From contig JAUTDP010000008.1 of the NCBI GenBank assembly GCA_033439795.1, positions 1,612,001 through 1,676,000 on the forward strand: 64,000 bases of DNA, written 5' to 3'. The notes below the pieces were generated by a model. It was not told where the DNA came from, did no database searches, and worked only from the letters and a program-made list of their open reading frames with translations. Each line of letters opens with the position of its first letter. Position 1 is the first letter of the stretch. Position numbers and translations under genes: made by a program. The stretch comes from Sordaria brevicollis (Eukaryota; Ascomycota; Sordariomycetes; Sordariales; Sordariaceae). This document shows, in pieces, positions 13,072 through 26,200 of this stretch.

Positions 13072-16000
13072 CTACCCCCTCCCCCAAGCCCCATACTGAC
13101 TCCCACTCACACCACTCTTCACACTCCCCGCCTGTGCTCCCATCAGCTCCCCAGTACCCCCTACCCCCAACCCCTTATTCCCCTGCTGTTGACTCCTCGC
13201 CAAACACCCATAATGAACAACCGCATCTTCTCCCCCCGGTAGTACCGCAACGACACTACCTCCAAGTCGTTTATGACAAACCCCGCAAACTCTCTCCTCG
13301 CCGATAACCACGCGTCTGTTTCTCCCTCCTACTCTCCCTCCTACCGCTCCAGCACCTAGACCGGGGATAGTAGGTAGACCATCGCCGAGTAAGAGAAGGG
13401 CCTGGCTTGTCACTAGGCCAGTCTTGCGCAGCCCGGCGACAACGAGGGTTTCGTTTACGATGCTATTGGCGTTGCGCATGCGGCCGCGGAAGTAGGATTC
13501 GAGTTCGGAGACTGGTAGGTCGTCGGGGATTAAAGACAAAGTGGAGGTGGCGGGGAGGCGGGAGCCGTGTTTGGAGAGGAGGTCGAGGGCGGGAGGGAGA
13601 TTAGGTTTGTGAGGGGAGGGAGGGGTGAGGTAGAGAGAGAGGAGGGTGTGATAGATGGAGGGGTGGGCTTCGTCTTGGGAGGGGTCTTCGGTGGAGGTGG
13701 AGGGGGATGTGATGGTTGTTGTTCCTGGTGGGTGGGAAGGCGAGGTGGGGGGTGGGTGTTCGGTGGTTTTGTGGATGCGGTTGCAGTATCTTTTGATCTG
13801 TCAGTAAGGGCTGGAATGGAACGAAATGGGGGGAGGGTAAGACTCACTCTTCTGCCTTCTTATAATCCCTCATTTGGAAGACGTAAATCTCCAGCGCTTG
13901 TTTGTGTTGACCCATATTACTGAGGACGACGGCGCGCGCTTCGTAGAAACGGGGGTCGTCGCGCGGGATGAGACTGAATGCTCTTCCGAGACTGTATTGC
14001 CGGCTGTCCTTCAAGAAGGTTACCAACCGCTCCATGAGCGAATCCCATTCTTCTTCCTGCCCCGGTTTCTTCTCCTCCCGGAGTTGTCTAATAAACAACT
14101 CGACAAGGCGGTTGTGAAACTCGGGACTCATGTCGTTTAGCTCGGAGATGATATGTTCCAGGTATTGAATTTCCAGGGCAGTGTCGATACCGCCCAAGAA
14201 GTGGAGGACCCGCGCTCTTGGAAGGGTTTCTGCGTTCTCCGAATCGGCGAGGAATACCTCCATTCCTAGGTTGGGATCCTTCCTCAAAGTCCACTCGGAA
14301 AACTCAAGGATGATGTCGATCAGCTCAGGCGGAAGACCTTGTAGATACAACACAGTCCTTTGCGGACCGTGCAACGTGGGCGCCGCCTCATCAGGCTCGT
14401 CCGGCGAGCCAAACTTGCGCAGCAGTTCAAGAGCCTGACGATGTAGCTTCTTGCCGTAGAAGAAATCAACCAGCTCATTGAACCGATTGTGCTCTACCAG
14501 CCTCTCGTTGACAACCAGTGGATCGCAAAAGTTGGGAATTCTGAAAAGTGAGCTTGCCAGTGTCGGGCGGGAGTACATAAAGGCGCGGAAGAGTGTGGTG
14601 TCAACGACTCGGAAAGTCTCCTGCAAATCCTTCTCAAGTTGCTCATCGTCTTGATCCTTATGAGACATCAAAAGAGTCTTGAAAGCTGCCTCGGTGGCCC
14701 CGCCTGATGTATTGCGCGGCTTCAACTTTCCGGTAGCTGGATCGATAACTCGTTGGAGTCTGGCTCTGGCTCCAGCCAAGTAACTGTTCAATTCTGAGAC
14801 GGCTGTCATAAGATCCTTTTCATCTTGAGCGCGTTGTTCCTCGGCCGCCTTGTCAGCAGCCTTGCTCCTGATGCTGGCCGCGTCATCATCCACTGGGCCC
14901 CTTCTGGAAGAAACAATGGACGACGTCTCTGGGTCAAACTTCTTGCGACCGTGGCCCATGAGGTACTTGGCGAAGCCACTGCCTTTTTGTGGCGACGACA
15001 CCTCAAAATGTGGTTCTTCCTCCTTTGGCGCATGATCTCCATTTGTCTTGCCGTTTGCAGGGCCTTCGTGATCCGAATCTTCCTGTGGCTCTTCAGGTTT
15101 CTTCTCATCAACACCCAGTTCTCCGACAATGATCTTGGGAAACAGCCGTAGCACCCTCTCAGGTGGAGCATTGACCTCCTCTTCGTTGAACAGGTCCATG
15201 GACTCGCGGAACTTTCTTTGCCGGAAGAGCAGTTCGGCCTTGAGCATCTTTACCTCGCGCATAGTCTCGGTCTTGTTCTTCAGAAGCGCATCCTCCAACA
15301 TGGCCAATATGCTAATGGCCTCGTCGTACCTCTGGGTCTTTACCAGCTCGTCGATCTGGGAGTCATAGTCTGTGGCATCCATCTTCCACACCACCCTTTC
15401 GCTCAAGACATGGAACCCCTTTCCGGCATGCGCGAGGCTAACCGTTGGTGGTGGAAAGTGCAGAGAAGCAGCACCAGGGAGACTGATGGCCTGGAGAAGG
15501 TTCAGCGTGTCCGGATTTCGGACCTCGAGACTGCCCTTGGTTGGTGACTGCAAGGCAAGGATATAGGGGTAACTGTATCCTATGCTCTCAGGCGCAGCTT
15601 GCCATGGAATCTGGCGCTTCTCCAAAGCCTTCCCGGAATCATTGATAAACAAGGTATTGATGTCTTTGGCGAGCAATAGCTGACCCTCGGCAAGCTTGGC
15701 TGAGAGAGGCTTGGGCGTAAAGTTGCCCAATCCCATATACCCCATACTGGCCGTTGCGCCAAAGCGACTCTGCCCTCCTGCTGCCCCAATGGCCCCAGGA
15801 CCAACGATATCCTCCATCTGACCAGTTGTAACATCCACTATTTGGTACCCTCCGTTCATGCCACACACCACCTTGTTTGCGTTGGCCCATGTAAGAGACC
15901 TGATTGCCTCTGAAAGAATGATTTCGGTAACGTCCGGGGAGAGCTCGCTCTCGTGCCATGACCACAACAGCAAGCGGCGCTTCACAGCCACCGCCAAACG

Positions 16001-16549
16001 CGATATAATCTCGGGTATTCCGGTATCGGGATCTTTGACAATGTTGCTTGTGACAGCGAAAGTTGAAGCGCTCTTGGTTCGCGCTGTAGGAAACTCGATT
16101 GGCTCGAAAGTCTGGAGGTCGTGGAGGGCAACACCGTTGTAGTTGGACAAGGATATTATAGTGTTGGCTTCCTTGATTATGGCAAGCTGTTCAATGGCGC
16201 GCGTCGAGAACTTTTCTACCTCGCGCAAGAGGTCGGTGGGCTTGGGCCCCCTCGGCGTGACTGGAGCAGCGCCATGGTAGTCTGGTTGGGCCGTCGAAGG
16301 TCCATTATGGTCTTGGGTCGTCGTCGACTGTTCGGCAGCTTCGCTCGACTGTTGGGACGATGTTCCGTTCGTGGGCTGACTCGATGGTGGAGGAGCGGGT
16401 GGTGGAAGCTCGTTTACACGGTATATCCTGAGAGATCCAGTATTCAAGCCCACGAGAACGCGATCACCGTAGGCGAGGATAGACTCGATCTTGGACTTGT
16501 CTCTCTGCTTGAGCTCGATGACGGGTCGAGCCGTGAATGCGGAGAGCAT
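13072..16549 (-). CDS. VPS39: VPS39/VAM6, HOPS tethering complex subunit (CNH domain)
   Basis: Subunit of the HOPS complex that binds the Rab7/Ypt7 GTPase and tethers late endosomes, autophagosomes and vacuoles before fusion. Two exons (16549-13848, 13789-13072) give 1,139 aa. The start MLSAFTARPVIELKQRDKSK is typical of the family. The N-terminal part (about 1-370) is a CNH/citron-type propeller (ILAYGDRVLVGLNTGSLRIY). The middle is helical clathrin-repeat-like sequence with Vps39 domain 1. The C-terminus carries Vps39 domain 2 with a zinc-binding motif (VCGVCHKRL...VVHYGC). The 58-bp intron interrupts the block KKAEE|YCNRIH. Its donor is GTGAGT, but the acceptor that keeps this block is AAAAG, right after CTGAC and without a pyrimidine tract, so this boundary is the least certain. 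A Pro/Ser/Thr-rich insert follows the junction. Divergently transcribed from the phosphate transporter. Confidence 0.9.
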
Positions 16550-18237
16550 GGCGACGGGCCAGCTGCTCCCTAGTTGCAGCAGTGGTCAGAGAAGCGGTTA
16601 TGAACGCATTAGATCGTGTACGTGAGTGTCGAGCAACGCGGGCGCAAAGTAGTTGTTGAAGCTATTCCGATATCGTCTGTTATCGCAACCGAGTGGGTGT
16701 GGTGGAGGATGACGGCATGGCGATTGGCAATGCGCCAGGCAATGGTGATACCGATGGTCAGGCGCCGCGTTCAAGGGTCAAGGCTGCCCACATTCCACTT
16801 GCCAGCACTATCAGTGACCCCACGGGCGGGGAGGGTGCGATATTGAAGAATCAGGGTTAGGGGTATATATGGAGTCTAGCTTGCACATAGAGATTCGAAA
16901 CCAAGACTTTGAAACCAAGCCATGGGAATTAAAAAATGTCAACAATTACGTACAAAAAGTTCATCATCTACGTGGCCTCTACCCCTATTCATTTTCCTAA
17001 AACATTCAGCGGTAGGACGGTGGAAGTGATGATCGAGTGTGGAAAATCTCGTGTTCTTCACATTTGGTGTTTTTGAGGATGTTGATGTCCTTGGACATGT
17101 ATGACCGTCAAGGTTCTCGAATCAACTGAACTCGATGCGGAGAGTTCCGATGGAGTGTTTCTGCTGTATTGTTACAACTCGTTACGAACTTATGAGTCGG
17201 TGCTGCCCGTCTAGAACTCTTTATACCAAAGTGTCCCGGACAACTCTCGGAATCATGAAACCACACCGTCAGATAGTCTCTTTTTCACCATGATTGAGAA
17301 TTCAAAAGGTTCATTCCCGTCTTCAGTGTTTGTGAAGAGTTTTTCGTTTCACAGTCTCTCAGTTCGGCTTTCTTCATCCGACAACACATGGCTACACGAT
17401 ATTCTGCATCCGACGGAAGCACGTAATCAGTGGTGCTGTACAAATTATACATGGAATGCTGCCCTTCAAGCCTGCATCATACTTGCCTATTCTGTAGAGC
17501 CTCACTTTCCCCGATAGGACTCCACCCGATCCGCTGTAAGATAGTGGAGTGGCTGCAGCATTGACGGGTGCAATTGGTGCGAATGGGCCAACTCGTCAGC
17601 GACTGAACACCTTCCTCCTTCGCTAGCTTTGGACGATTCCAAGGAATGATGCACTTGTTGATCCCGTACACTCGCCGTACACTGTGACTGTGACCGTCTT
17701 TGTTTCAATACTATAGTATTTCAAGAGTTGCCTTTTCCATTCCAGGACAAGGCAATCCAATAATTGTTGCCCACCATAGCTTCTTCAGCCGAGTCTGGAA
17801 GCCCCTCCTCCTTCTCCTCCTCCTCGTCGTCCTCTAAACAACATCTGGATCCGCTGTACCACGACCACGAGAACGACGACAGCGAGAACAAGGCGAAACC
17901 ACATCCGCCACTCGGAACGGCAATATCCACGCCAGTTGCTGGAGACCCGAACACCAAGGACAGGGGAGGGAGGATAAGAGGAACACCAACAAAACACCAC
18001 CACCAACATCCCCGCAGCAGCACCAGCAACACTCTTCTCTTTTCTGTCTCCAAGTCTGCGCAACAACAACAACAAAAGTCACAGGACGAATTCGAGCTCC
18101 AAGACTATCCACAACACACTCACACGGGTGGCGCTGACAACACAGCTGACACCAACAACAACCCACCTCGTGATCGCGCCGCGCGCAGGGAAGAAAAGAA
18201 GGCCAGGAAGCGCCGTTGGCTCGAGGCACAGGACGAG
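16550..18237. other. Divergent promoter region VPS39 / SPX phosphate transporter, with long open leader
   Basis: Shared 5' region of about 1.7 kb. I did not see a CACGTG phosphate-response box. The last 474 nt (17764-18237) stay open in frame with the transporter but contain no ATG: the frame begins directly after a TAA and reads Ser-, His-, Gln- and Lys/Arg-rich sequence. See the findings for the possible N-terminal extension. Confidence 0.5.
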
Positions 18238-20901
18238 ATGAAGTTCTCCCACAGCATCCAGTTCAATGCGGTGCCGGACTGGAGCACGCATTACATCGCA
18301 TACAGCAACCTCAAGAAGCTGTAAGTCTAGTTTACCTTACCCGGCCGACTTGCGTCTGTCCCTCATGCCCTGCTCTAACACAGCCCGCTTGTAGAATCTA
18401 CCAACTCGAAAAGGTTGTCCACCTCTCATCCGGCGGCGATGGCGAGTCACGCCCGCTAATCCAACATGAAGACCCCGAAATCGTCTTCATTCGAGCCCTG
18501 GATGTTGAGCTAGAAAAGGTCTTGTCTTTTTACTCCGTGAAAGAGAGGGAGCTATTTGAAGAGGTACAAAACCTTTTGCGCGACGTCGGCGCATTTGACG
18601 AGGAGTCTGGTGACACCGAGCAAGAGCGTGAACTCCGACCTCCTACCCGCGGCAGCGAGAGACCTTTGCGCGCCAGAAGCGAAAGCCTCCGGAGTCGAGC
18701 CTCAACCGACGATGCCACCAACAGCGACAACAGTGACGATGAGAACACTGGTCTGAACAACAATGGCAAAAAGAGGCGACTAAGCCTGGGAAGGCGGAAA
18801 ACCAGCTCGGCTGTGCCTGGACATATGATGTCTTCCATTGGCGACATGACAGCTTCTACAGAGTTGACCAGGTCTCGCAGGTATAGCACTACCTACGACG
18901 ACGACTATGCCGAGCAGGCTGCCTTGTTCTCCTCGGGCATCATGCTCAAGAAGAGGATCATCAACCTCTACGTCCAGCTGTGCGAGCTCAAGTCGTACAT
19001 CCAGCTGAACAGGACGGGCTTCAGCAAGGTACTCAAGAAGTTCGACAAGATTATCGACAGACAGTTGCGGGCCAAGTACATGGACACCTTTGTCGATACC
19101 GCATACGCCTTCCGTCCAGAGACGACCAAGGGCTTGGAAGAACAGATCCACCTCATGGTCCGCGCATACACAGATATCGTTACCAAGGGTGATGAGGAGG
19201 CAGCCACGCGCGACTTGCGATCGCATCTCAGAGAGCATGTCGTCTGGGAACGAAATACAGTCTGGAGAGAACTGATCGGTCTCGAACGACGAGCTGAAGC
19301 CGCAAGTCTGGGACATACTCTTCTTGGGCGTGACGCCGATCCACTTGCCCATCGCCTCCAGGGTGACGACGAGCTGGTGTTGCCCACCAAGGAGATCGCA
19401 ACACCGCTTGGCCGCTTCAGGTTGCCTGTATGGCTGGTCAGCTCAACGCTGATGACGCTCATCATCATCTTTGCCATCTTCTTTGCCCTGCTCTTCATTC
19501 CCATCATGAAGAAGCCTGAGCAGCAGAACTGCCTGGCGTTGCTGGTGTTTGTCAGTTTGCTCTGGGCTACCGAGGCCATCCCCCTTTTCGTCACCTCGCT
19601 CACCATTCCATTTCTCTGCGTTGTCCTCCGAGTCTTCCGTGAGGCCGACAAGCCTCATCACAGACTCGGTGCCAAGGCGGCCACTGACGCTACCTTCTCG
19701 GCCATGTGGACTCCTGTCATCATGCTCCTACTCGGCGGTTTCACTCTTGCAGCGGCTCTCTCCAAGACTGGCATCGACAAGCGGATAGCGACCTTTGTCC
19801 TCAGCAAGGCGGGAACCCAGCCCAAGACTGTCCTTATCGCCAACATGGCTGTGGCCGCTGTAGCCAGTATGCTGATCAGCAACGTCGCCGCTCCTGTTCT
19901 CTGCTTTGGCATCATCGAGCCCATGCTCCGCAACCTCCCGGCCGGTTCTAACATGTCCAAGGCCGTCATCATGGGCATCGCCCTTGCCTCCAATGTGGGC
20001 GGCATGCTTTCTCCCATTGCCTCCCCCCAGAACGTCGTTGCCATTGGCCTGATGGAGCCTCCTCCGACCTGGGGCGAGTGGTTCTTCATCGTCATCCCCG
20101 TCGGCATTATCTCCTTGCTCATCATCTGGGCACTCCTCCTCCTCACCTTCCAGCCGGGCAAGGGCACCACCATCGTGCCCATCCGCCCTGTTAAAGACCG
20201 CTTCACGGGCGTGCAGTGGTTCGTCACCTTGGTGACCATCGCCACCATCGGCCTTTGGTGCGCCTCCCACCAGCTCGAGGCCGAGTTTGGCCACATGGGT
20301 GTCATCGCCATCATCCCCATCGTCTTCTTCTTTGGCGTTGGCATCTTGACCAAGGAAGACTTCAACAACTTCCCCTGGACCATCATCATCCTAGCCGCTG
20401 GTGGTTTGGCGCTCGGCAAGGCGGTTAACTCGTCTGGTCTGCTGCACACCGTCACCAAGATGATCACGGAGCAGGTGCAAGACTTCAGTCTGTATGGTGT
20501 CCTGCTCGTCTTCTCGAGCTTGATCCTCGTGATTGCCACGTTCATCAGCCACACCGTTGCGGCGCTGATCATCCTCCCGCTGGTATACGATGTCGGCAAG
20601 GGCCTTGATGAGCCCCACCCCAACTTGTTGGTCATGGCGGGCGTGTTGATGTGCAGTGCTGCTATGGCGTTGCCTACTTCTGGATTCCCTAATATGAGTA
20701 AGTGTTGCCCAACTTTTGTATTTTTCAAGAACAGAGCTAATCATATTCTCAAAAACAGCTGCTATCATGAAGGAAGACCCAGCAGGCCAGCGCTACCTCC
20801 AAGTCAAGCACTTTATCAGCCGTGGCGTGCCCAGCAGTTTGCTCACCCTTGTGGTGGTCGTCACGGTTGGGTACGGTGCTATGAGGATTGTTGGTATGTA
20901 A
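18238..20901 (+). CDS. SPX-domain low-affinity phosphate transporter (Pho87/Pho90/Pho91 type, DASS family)
   Basis: Predicted membrane phosphate carrier: an N-terminal SPX domain that senses inositol pyrophosphates, fused to a divalent anion/Na+ symporter (DASS) core. Three exons (18238-18320, 18395-20697, 20759-20901) give 842 aa. Both introns (74 and 61 bp) are phase-consistent and have GTAAGT donors. The first codons, MKFSHSIQFNAVPDWSTHYI, are the canonical SPX start. SPX helices continue through SYIQLNRTGFSKVLKKFDKI. The membrane part starts at about residue 390 (FRLPVWLVSSTLMTLIIIF) and includes DASS-like signatures such as NVGGMLSPIASPQNVVAI and FISHTVAALIILPLV. The C-terminus is PSSLLTLVVVVTVGYGAMRI. 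Yeast paralogues act at the plasma membrane (Pho87/90) or the vacuole (Pho91). The sequence alone does not tell which this is. Confidence 0.9.
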
Positions 20902-21830
20902 CGGGCCGAGCCTACTTACGTATATAGTTTGAGATACACCATGAGACACATATCGTATGGAGTTAAGTGAGTTGGGAAGGTGGAAAGGGATGGAAAGACG
21001 GGAAAGACTGGTGGGTGGGTTAGAGGAAGGATTGGGAGCGTGGTTTTAGAAAGGGGTGAGCATTGAGCGTTTTGGTAGTTGGTGTGTTTTTGGAGTAACC
21101 GTTGATTTTTACGAAATTATACTTTTCCTTTGCATGTTTTGGGACGAGTATGGTTTCTAGAGGACGGGAGTCTGTGGTGGTTATCCGGTTTGGAGGGGGA
21201 ATCTAATTGGGCTTTCTCTTCTATACCTGTATGAGTTTCCTTTCAGGGTATCCTTTCGTGATAAGTTGGTTCCGTTCAAGCAGCCACATATTCGGTATAA
21301 TTCCCCAACATAATAATGTCAACCATGTGAGGAACAATGATTCCAAACACCTTTTTTTCGAACACTGGTCATTTGGCGTCAGCCACGAGAACGACGTCAA
21401 TGAATACATTCGTATCAAGTTCAATAGGCCTTTTGGAGCCTATGAAGCGCAAAAAAATCGCTCTTCAGACAATTCCTGACAAATCCTCAAAATTTGTGGC
21501 TGGGTTCGATATCAATCTCCGGAACCGGGGCGGTGATATTTTCCCACGATGACAGAGTCTTCGACTGCGCCACTTTTCTTCGTCTCCTCGTATCTAATTT
21601 TCTTCTGCCGTCCGTGGTTGCTGTTGCCGTTTTGGCGTTGACTTCTTCATCCTTGTGCCGGATGCAGACCTAGAGGAGGAGTAGAAAGACCTTGAACACA
21701 ATCTATTCATGGCCACAGATACCGAACCATGCATGACCTTCCTTTCCCTACTCTTCCCCCTGTCCATGCTCTTGTTTGCCCAGGCATTTCCTACCAGATG
21801 ACTCCTCGATCCGTCTCTTCTTCAGTCTTC
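20902..21830. other. Convergent intergenic region
   Basis: About 0.9 kb between the 3' ends of the phosphate transporter and GON7. Nothing beyond untranslated sequence is recognised. Confidence 0.5.
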
Positions 21831-22145
21831 TTACTCATCCTCCTCAACAACCTCCTCGCCATAGTTCTCTTCTTCCTTAGCGGCCTCTTCTTCAGCTTTA
21901 GACTTTGCTCCTCCAGAAGCAGCAGCCGCACGCTTGTTGTCCTCCTCCATCCTTTGGGTCAGTTCGCGGTTGATGTCGTCCTGAAACTGGGCGGCGATTT
22001 CGCGGAGGGACTTGAGGTAGGCGGCGCGGTCGGAGGTGCTCATTGGTGATGTTGATGAGGCGGGGACATCTTTGGTGAGAGTGAAGGGGGAGGAGAGGGA
22101 GGTGGAGTTGGTGTAGGTTACGGAGAAGGTTGTTGAAGGAGCCAT
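21831..22145 (-). CDS. GON7: EKC/KEOPS complex subunit GON7
   Basis: Small intronless frame of 104 aa matching the Gon7/Pcc2 type of KEOPS subunit, which supports the Kae1-Bud32-Pcc1-Cgi121 complex in making the N6-threonylcarbamoyl-adenosine modification at tRNA position 37. The core is SDRAAYLKSLREIAAQFQDD followed by INRELTQRMEEDNKR. The C-terminal third is a Lys/Glu-rich acidic tail, as in other fungal Gon7 proteins. The first 35 residues are Ser/Thr-rich. Length fits the family. The family diverges quickly, so it is easily missed in annotation. It is head to head with the HbrB gene about 1.1 kb away. Confidence 0.82.
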   Translation of the reverse strand: MAPSTTFSVTYTNSTSLSSPFTLTKDVPASSTSPMSTSDRAAYLKSLREIAAQFQDDINRELTQRMEEDNKRAAAASGGAKSKAEEEAAKEEENYGEEVVEEDE

Positions 22146-23223
22146 CTTTTCGGTTCTTGATGTGGGTGAGTTGAGGTTTGAGGTTCGAAGTCGAAATTTG
22201 AGTGGATGTGGTGATGAGACTTTATGACTTTGAGGAAATTCTGAATAATGGAGTGTCCTGATAAATTTCGTCTGATCGATTGTTAATGATTGACACTTTT
22301 TTTGTATGGGTTATCTGGAGACATGGACCTACCGAATGGCCTTCATGCAATCTTGATAATCTAAATACGCGGTTGATTTGATTTAAGGTACCGTTATCAG
22401 ATTCTCATGTTCACAAAGGAAACCTCGAAATGCATCTCAAAATGCATCGCTGAACTGAATGACACCCGAGCCCCCACTGACGTTAACTGCGGGGCACTAA
22501 AGGGCCCCCACCAAAAAGTTCCATCGCGGAATGTTTGTTAGGGCGATCTAGCCCCTGATTATGTCCGCCAAGCATCAAGAACCCCCCCTGTTGAAATAGA
22601 TTTTAAAGTTGGACATGGCCAAATCAAGTTCCAAGCTTTGAGAAATGGTGTTGTACTGGTGCCGTCTCGTCCCGGCTCATTGAGGTTGTTGGTCCGTAAA
22701 AGGAAGGTTTGAAGTCCGAGATAATGGGTCAGCAATATGGAAGTGGAAAGTGGGAGTGAGGAGAACGGAAGGCTCTACCTCGGAGGGAAATGCCATGGAA
22801 GGAACGCTTGGAAGAAGGAAAAGAAGAAAGGAAGGGAGCCCTAAACATGGCGACGGGACGCGGGGATCAGCGCTTGTGATGTCGTACGCAATCCAATTGA
22901 AGTTTCGAGTTCCCATTTTCCATCTTTTATCTCGGATCTCCCTCCCGTCTTCTCTTTCATATTCCCGCAACTCTGCATCTCATATTCTGATCCACACACA
23001 TCGACAACATAGCCATTTCACAACTCCTGATGGTCTTCCACTTCTACAGATACCCGGGTTAGCAAGATGTGACACTTGCCCTAGCAAAGAGAAGCCTACA
23101 TCCGAAACAACGCCAGTAACCATTTATACTCCCTCGACGTGTGATCCATCACAAAAACACCACAGCAACGGGAGCATTGAAGAAGCACCACGCCGAATGA
23201 GCTGCAGCAAGTGGAAGTAAACA
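22146..23223. other. Divergent promoter region GON7 / HbrB gene
   Basis: About 1.1 kb of 5' sequence for both genes. The part next to the HbrB gene is CT- and CA-rich, as in fungal leaders. No gene or RNA recognised. Confidence 0.5.
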
Positions 23224-26200
23224 ATGCAACCCACAAGAGGAACCCCGGGACCCACGCAGAGGGCTCCAGGGAGCTTCTCACCGCTGCCGGCCACCACTAA
23301 CTCCACTGGAGGTGTTAATGCACAATTGGCCGGGGGTATGGGCATGGGCATGAGCATGAACGGCGCCGATAATATTGGCTTTCAAGTCCTCCGTCCTCAT
23401 CGACCGTCTCCGGGCCCGGACCTCACGCCATTGACCATCCCTCGCCCAACCAGTCACCAACAACAGTCTAGTACAGCACTGTCGCCTCAGCCAGGAGGAG
23501 GACCAGGCACATTATCACCATCAGGATTTCAGGTTGGAGGCAGTAGAGCAGCAGGAGCAGTATCACCAGAGCGACGACCAGGACCAGGAGGAGCAGGAAG
23601 AACATCAACACCAACCCTCGGCCGCGAATCCTCCGCGACTCCTATTTACACCAGCTTCACGTCGTCCCAGACCCAGCTCAACAGCGCCAGCGCCAGCGCC
23701 AGCACTCCGAGTCTCCAGACCAACTTCTCGCGCCCAACCCTTTCGAACACCGCCGCCCTGTCTGCCGCCCGCTCCTCTGCCGGGACACATTCTCCCATCG
23801 ATACGGCCCCTCGAAACGGGCCTTCTCCCCTGACCCTCCCGCCGACGAGCGCAACAACGTCTTCCACGCCCACTTCCTTCGTCGGCAGGGTAGGCGCACA
23901 CTCGCGCAAACACTCGGCGAACGCGGGCCTGTTCGAGCCTACCCTGCCCTCGACGAGCACCTCCAACCTTGGCCAGATCCAAGCAGACTCGCCCAAACTA
24001 GGTCCGACGACGTCACAGGCGCAACGCGAACGGGAACGAGACATGTCGTCCGCCAGCCACATTGCTGCGCAGGCAGCCGTCACCAAGTCGCAACTCACCC
24101 AGCAACAGTCGCAACCGCAGCTGCAGCAACAGCAACAGCAACAGCAACAGCAGGCACCGCCGTATGCGCACCAACACCTCCTTCATCTACAACACCGTCA
24201 GCGGTCGCAAACAATACCACCTTCAACCGAGCATCATGAACAGACTTCAGTCGCAAACAAGCGCATAAGCGGCGGTCCGATGAGCCCTCCAATGTTGAGC
24301 TTGACAGAAGCGAGCGCGCCAAGGGATAACGCAATGTTTGGAAGTCAAGGATACCACAATGGCCTCCCCGGAAACCATACCCTTGCTGCCACGGCGGCTG
24401 CGAACGTGGTCTTCCCTCGATCGGCGCAATCGTCGCCGAAACTGCCCACTCAGTCGACGAACCCCTTGGCGCCCACTCCACCGCCTGTTGCCCCGGAGAA
24501 ACCTCCCATCAAGTCGGAAAAGAGCAAGGTCAAGCTGTTTTCACGTCCTGGCAAGTCCAGTTCAAAGGGGGAATCGTCAAAGGATAAACCACTGCCCAGT
24601 CCGGGAAAGCTGGGACACGCATTTTCGAACTTGAAACAAGCAAACTATAGTACTACGAGCCTCGAATCGACTATGCAGCCCCCTTTCTACGCGCATGGAA
24701 ACTCGTCAACCGCCACGATACGACCAGCTGATCCTGCAGAGAAGGAGGTGAAGGAAAAGGAAAAGAAGCATGGGCATTTCTTGAAACGACAAAAGGAAAA
24801 GTTGATAGAGGCCTATCACCTCCCGCTTTCGTCAGCTTCGAGCAACTCCAGGCCTACGGATCCTACAGCGCCTAGCAGCCTGTACAATTTCAATCTGCCA
24901 ACAAGTCCGGGGCCCGGCAGCAATGCGTTCAAGTCCGGTCTTGATTTGCGACACGGCGGTCGTGCGTTGCGTGAGAAGAAGAAGGACAAGGAGGACAAGA
25001 GCCTGGATGATGCGGCTTCAAGCTACAATCCTGGAGGTGACTGGCCTGGCCCAAGCAGCGTGAGCTCTACCACTGGCACTTTGGCCGCGGCACTCTTTCA
25101 CAACGAGCCGTTTGACAGCCAAAAGTTCGGGCTCAACAACATGACCCTTGATGACGCCTGGCCGTTTCTCAGGGCCAAGTTGCTTGTCATATTTGAGGCT
25201 GAGGACCTTCGTTTACCCGTAGAGGATCTAAATCGTATTGTGACGATGCACATCCAATACTGTATAACGCGCCGAAGCCCAAACATCATTATTGAAGATA
25301 TTCGGGATTTTCTCACCACTGGCTTCTCGAGCCTTGACCAAAGTCTGAAGAAGACTCCGGAAGACCGCTTGATCCCTGCCCTCGTCGACTCATGGATCTT
25401 CACATTTACCAGTATCCTGCCATATCTGCAAGCCGTTTTCCTGCCCTTAGACATGGAATTTGCTGGTAACGGTCCACTGATGACGCCAGACCAAGCTCGC
25501 GACTTTTGGGGTGGTGTGCCAGCTAGTTACGGCGTCAGCATACCAGCCTCATCCGTCCTTGACATACGAAGACTGGTCCTTCTTTCGTTCAGAGATATTG
25601 TCATCATCCCTCGATATGACACGCTGAAGATAATGTTTTCAAGACTATCCCTCGAGTTCCTCCCGCAGAACCTGGCCAGCATGGCACTCTCTTCTCCAGT
25701 TCCGGTTCCTACATCCGGGTTTCAAAACATGGCTCATAACCAAGCCGGTGTCTATCAGTCTGCGCTCTCGACCTCACCCTCGCAAGAGTCGCAACTCTCA
25801 CTATCTTTCGCTGGTAGCCTTCCAGCAACCATGACTATGGGTATGGGCGCTGGCTTTGGTACTGCCCCTCCACGGCCCAATACCTCAATGTCCAACCCCA
25901 TTGCCGCCAGTATGGACCCTTCGTACGCGAGCTACAATAGTAACGGCATGGGCAACGCCGGCGGTGATACTACACCAGGAAGCGGCAACCGTTCGCGGGC
26001 CATTAGTAATGTCAGCTTCGGCAGCGATCACGGAAACGCCAACCGCCCTTTCACCCCGAGCAGCATTCAAGCCCTCGGAGCCGCCTCCGCCCAAGCCGCC
26101 ATGTCCACCCCTAGCGGTGCCGGCATCGCCAACCTTAACCTCAACATGTCCACCCCTGCACAACAATTTCCACCACATGTGGCGCCCAGCATAACCAGCA

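Noticed and set aside
19658..20728. 356-codon minus-strand open frame
   Set aside because: Antisense to the membrane part of the phosphate transporter; Met/Ala-rich shadow.
24120..24152. CAG/CAA repeat
   Set aside because: It is the poly-Gln tract of the HbrB protein, not an independent repeat element.
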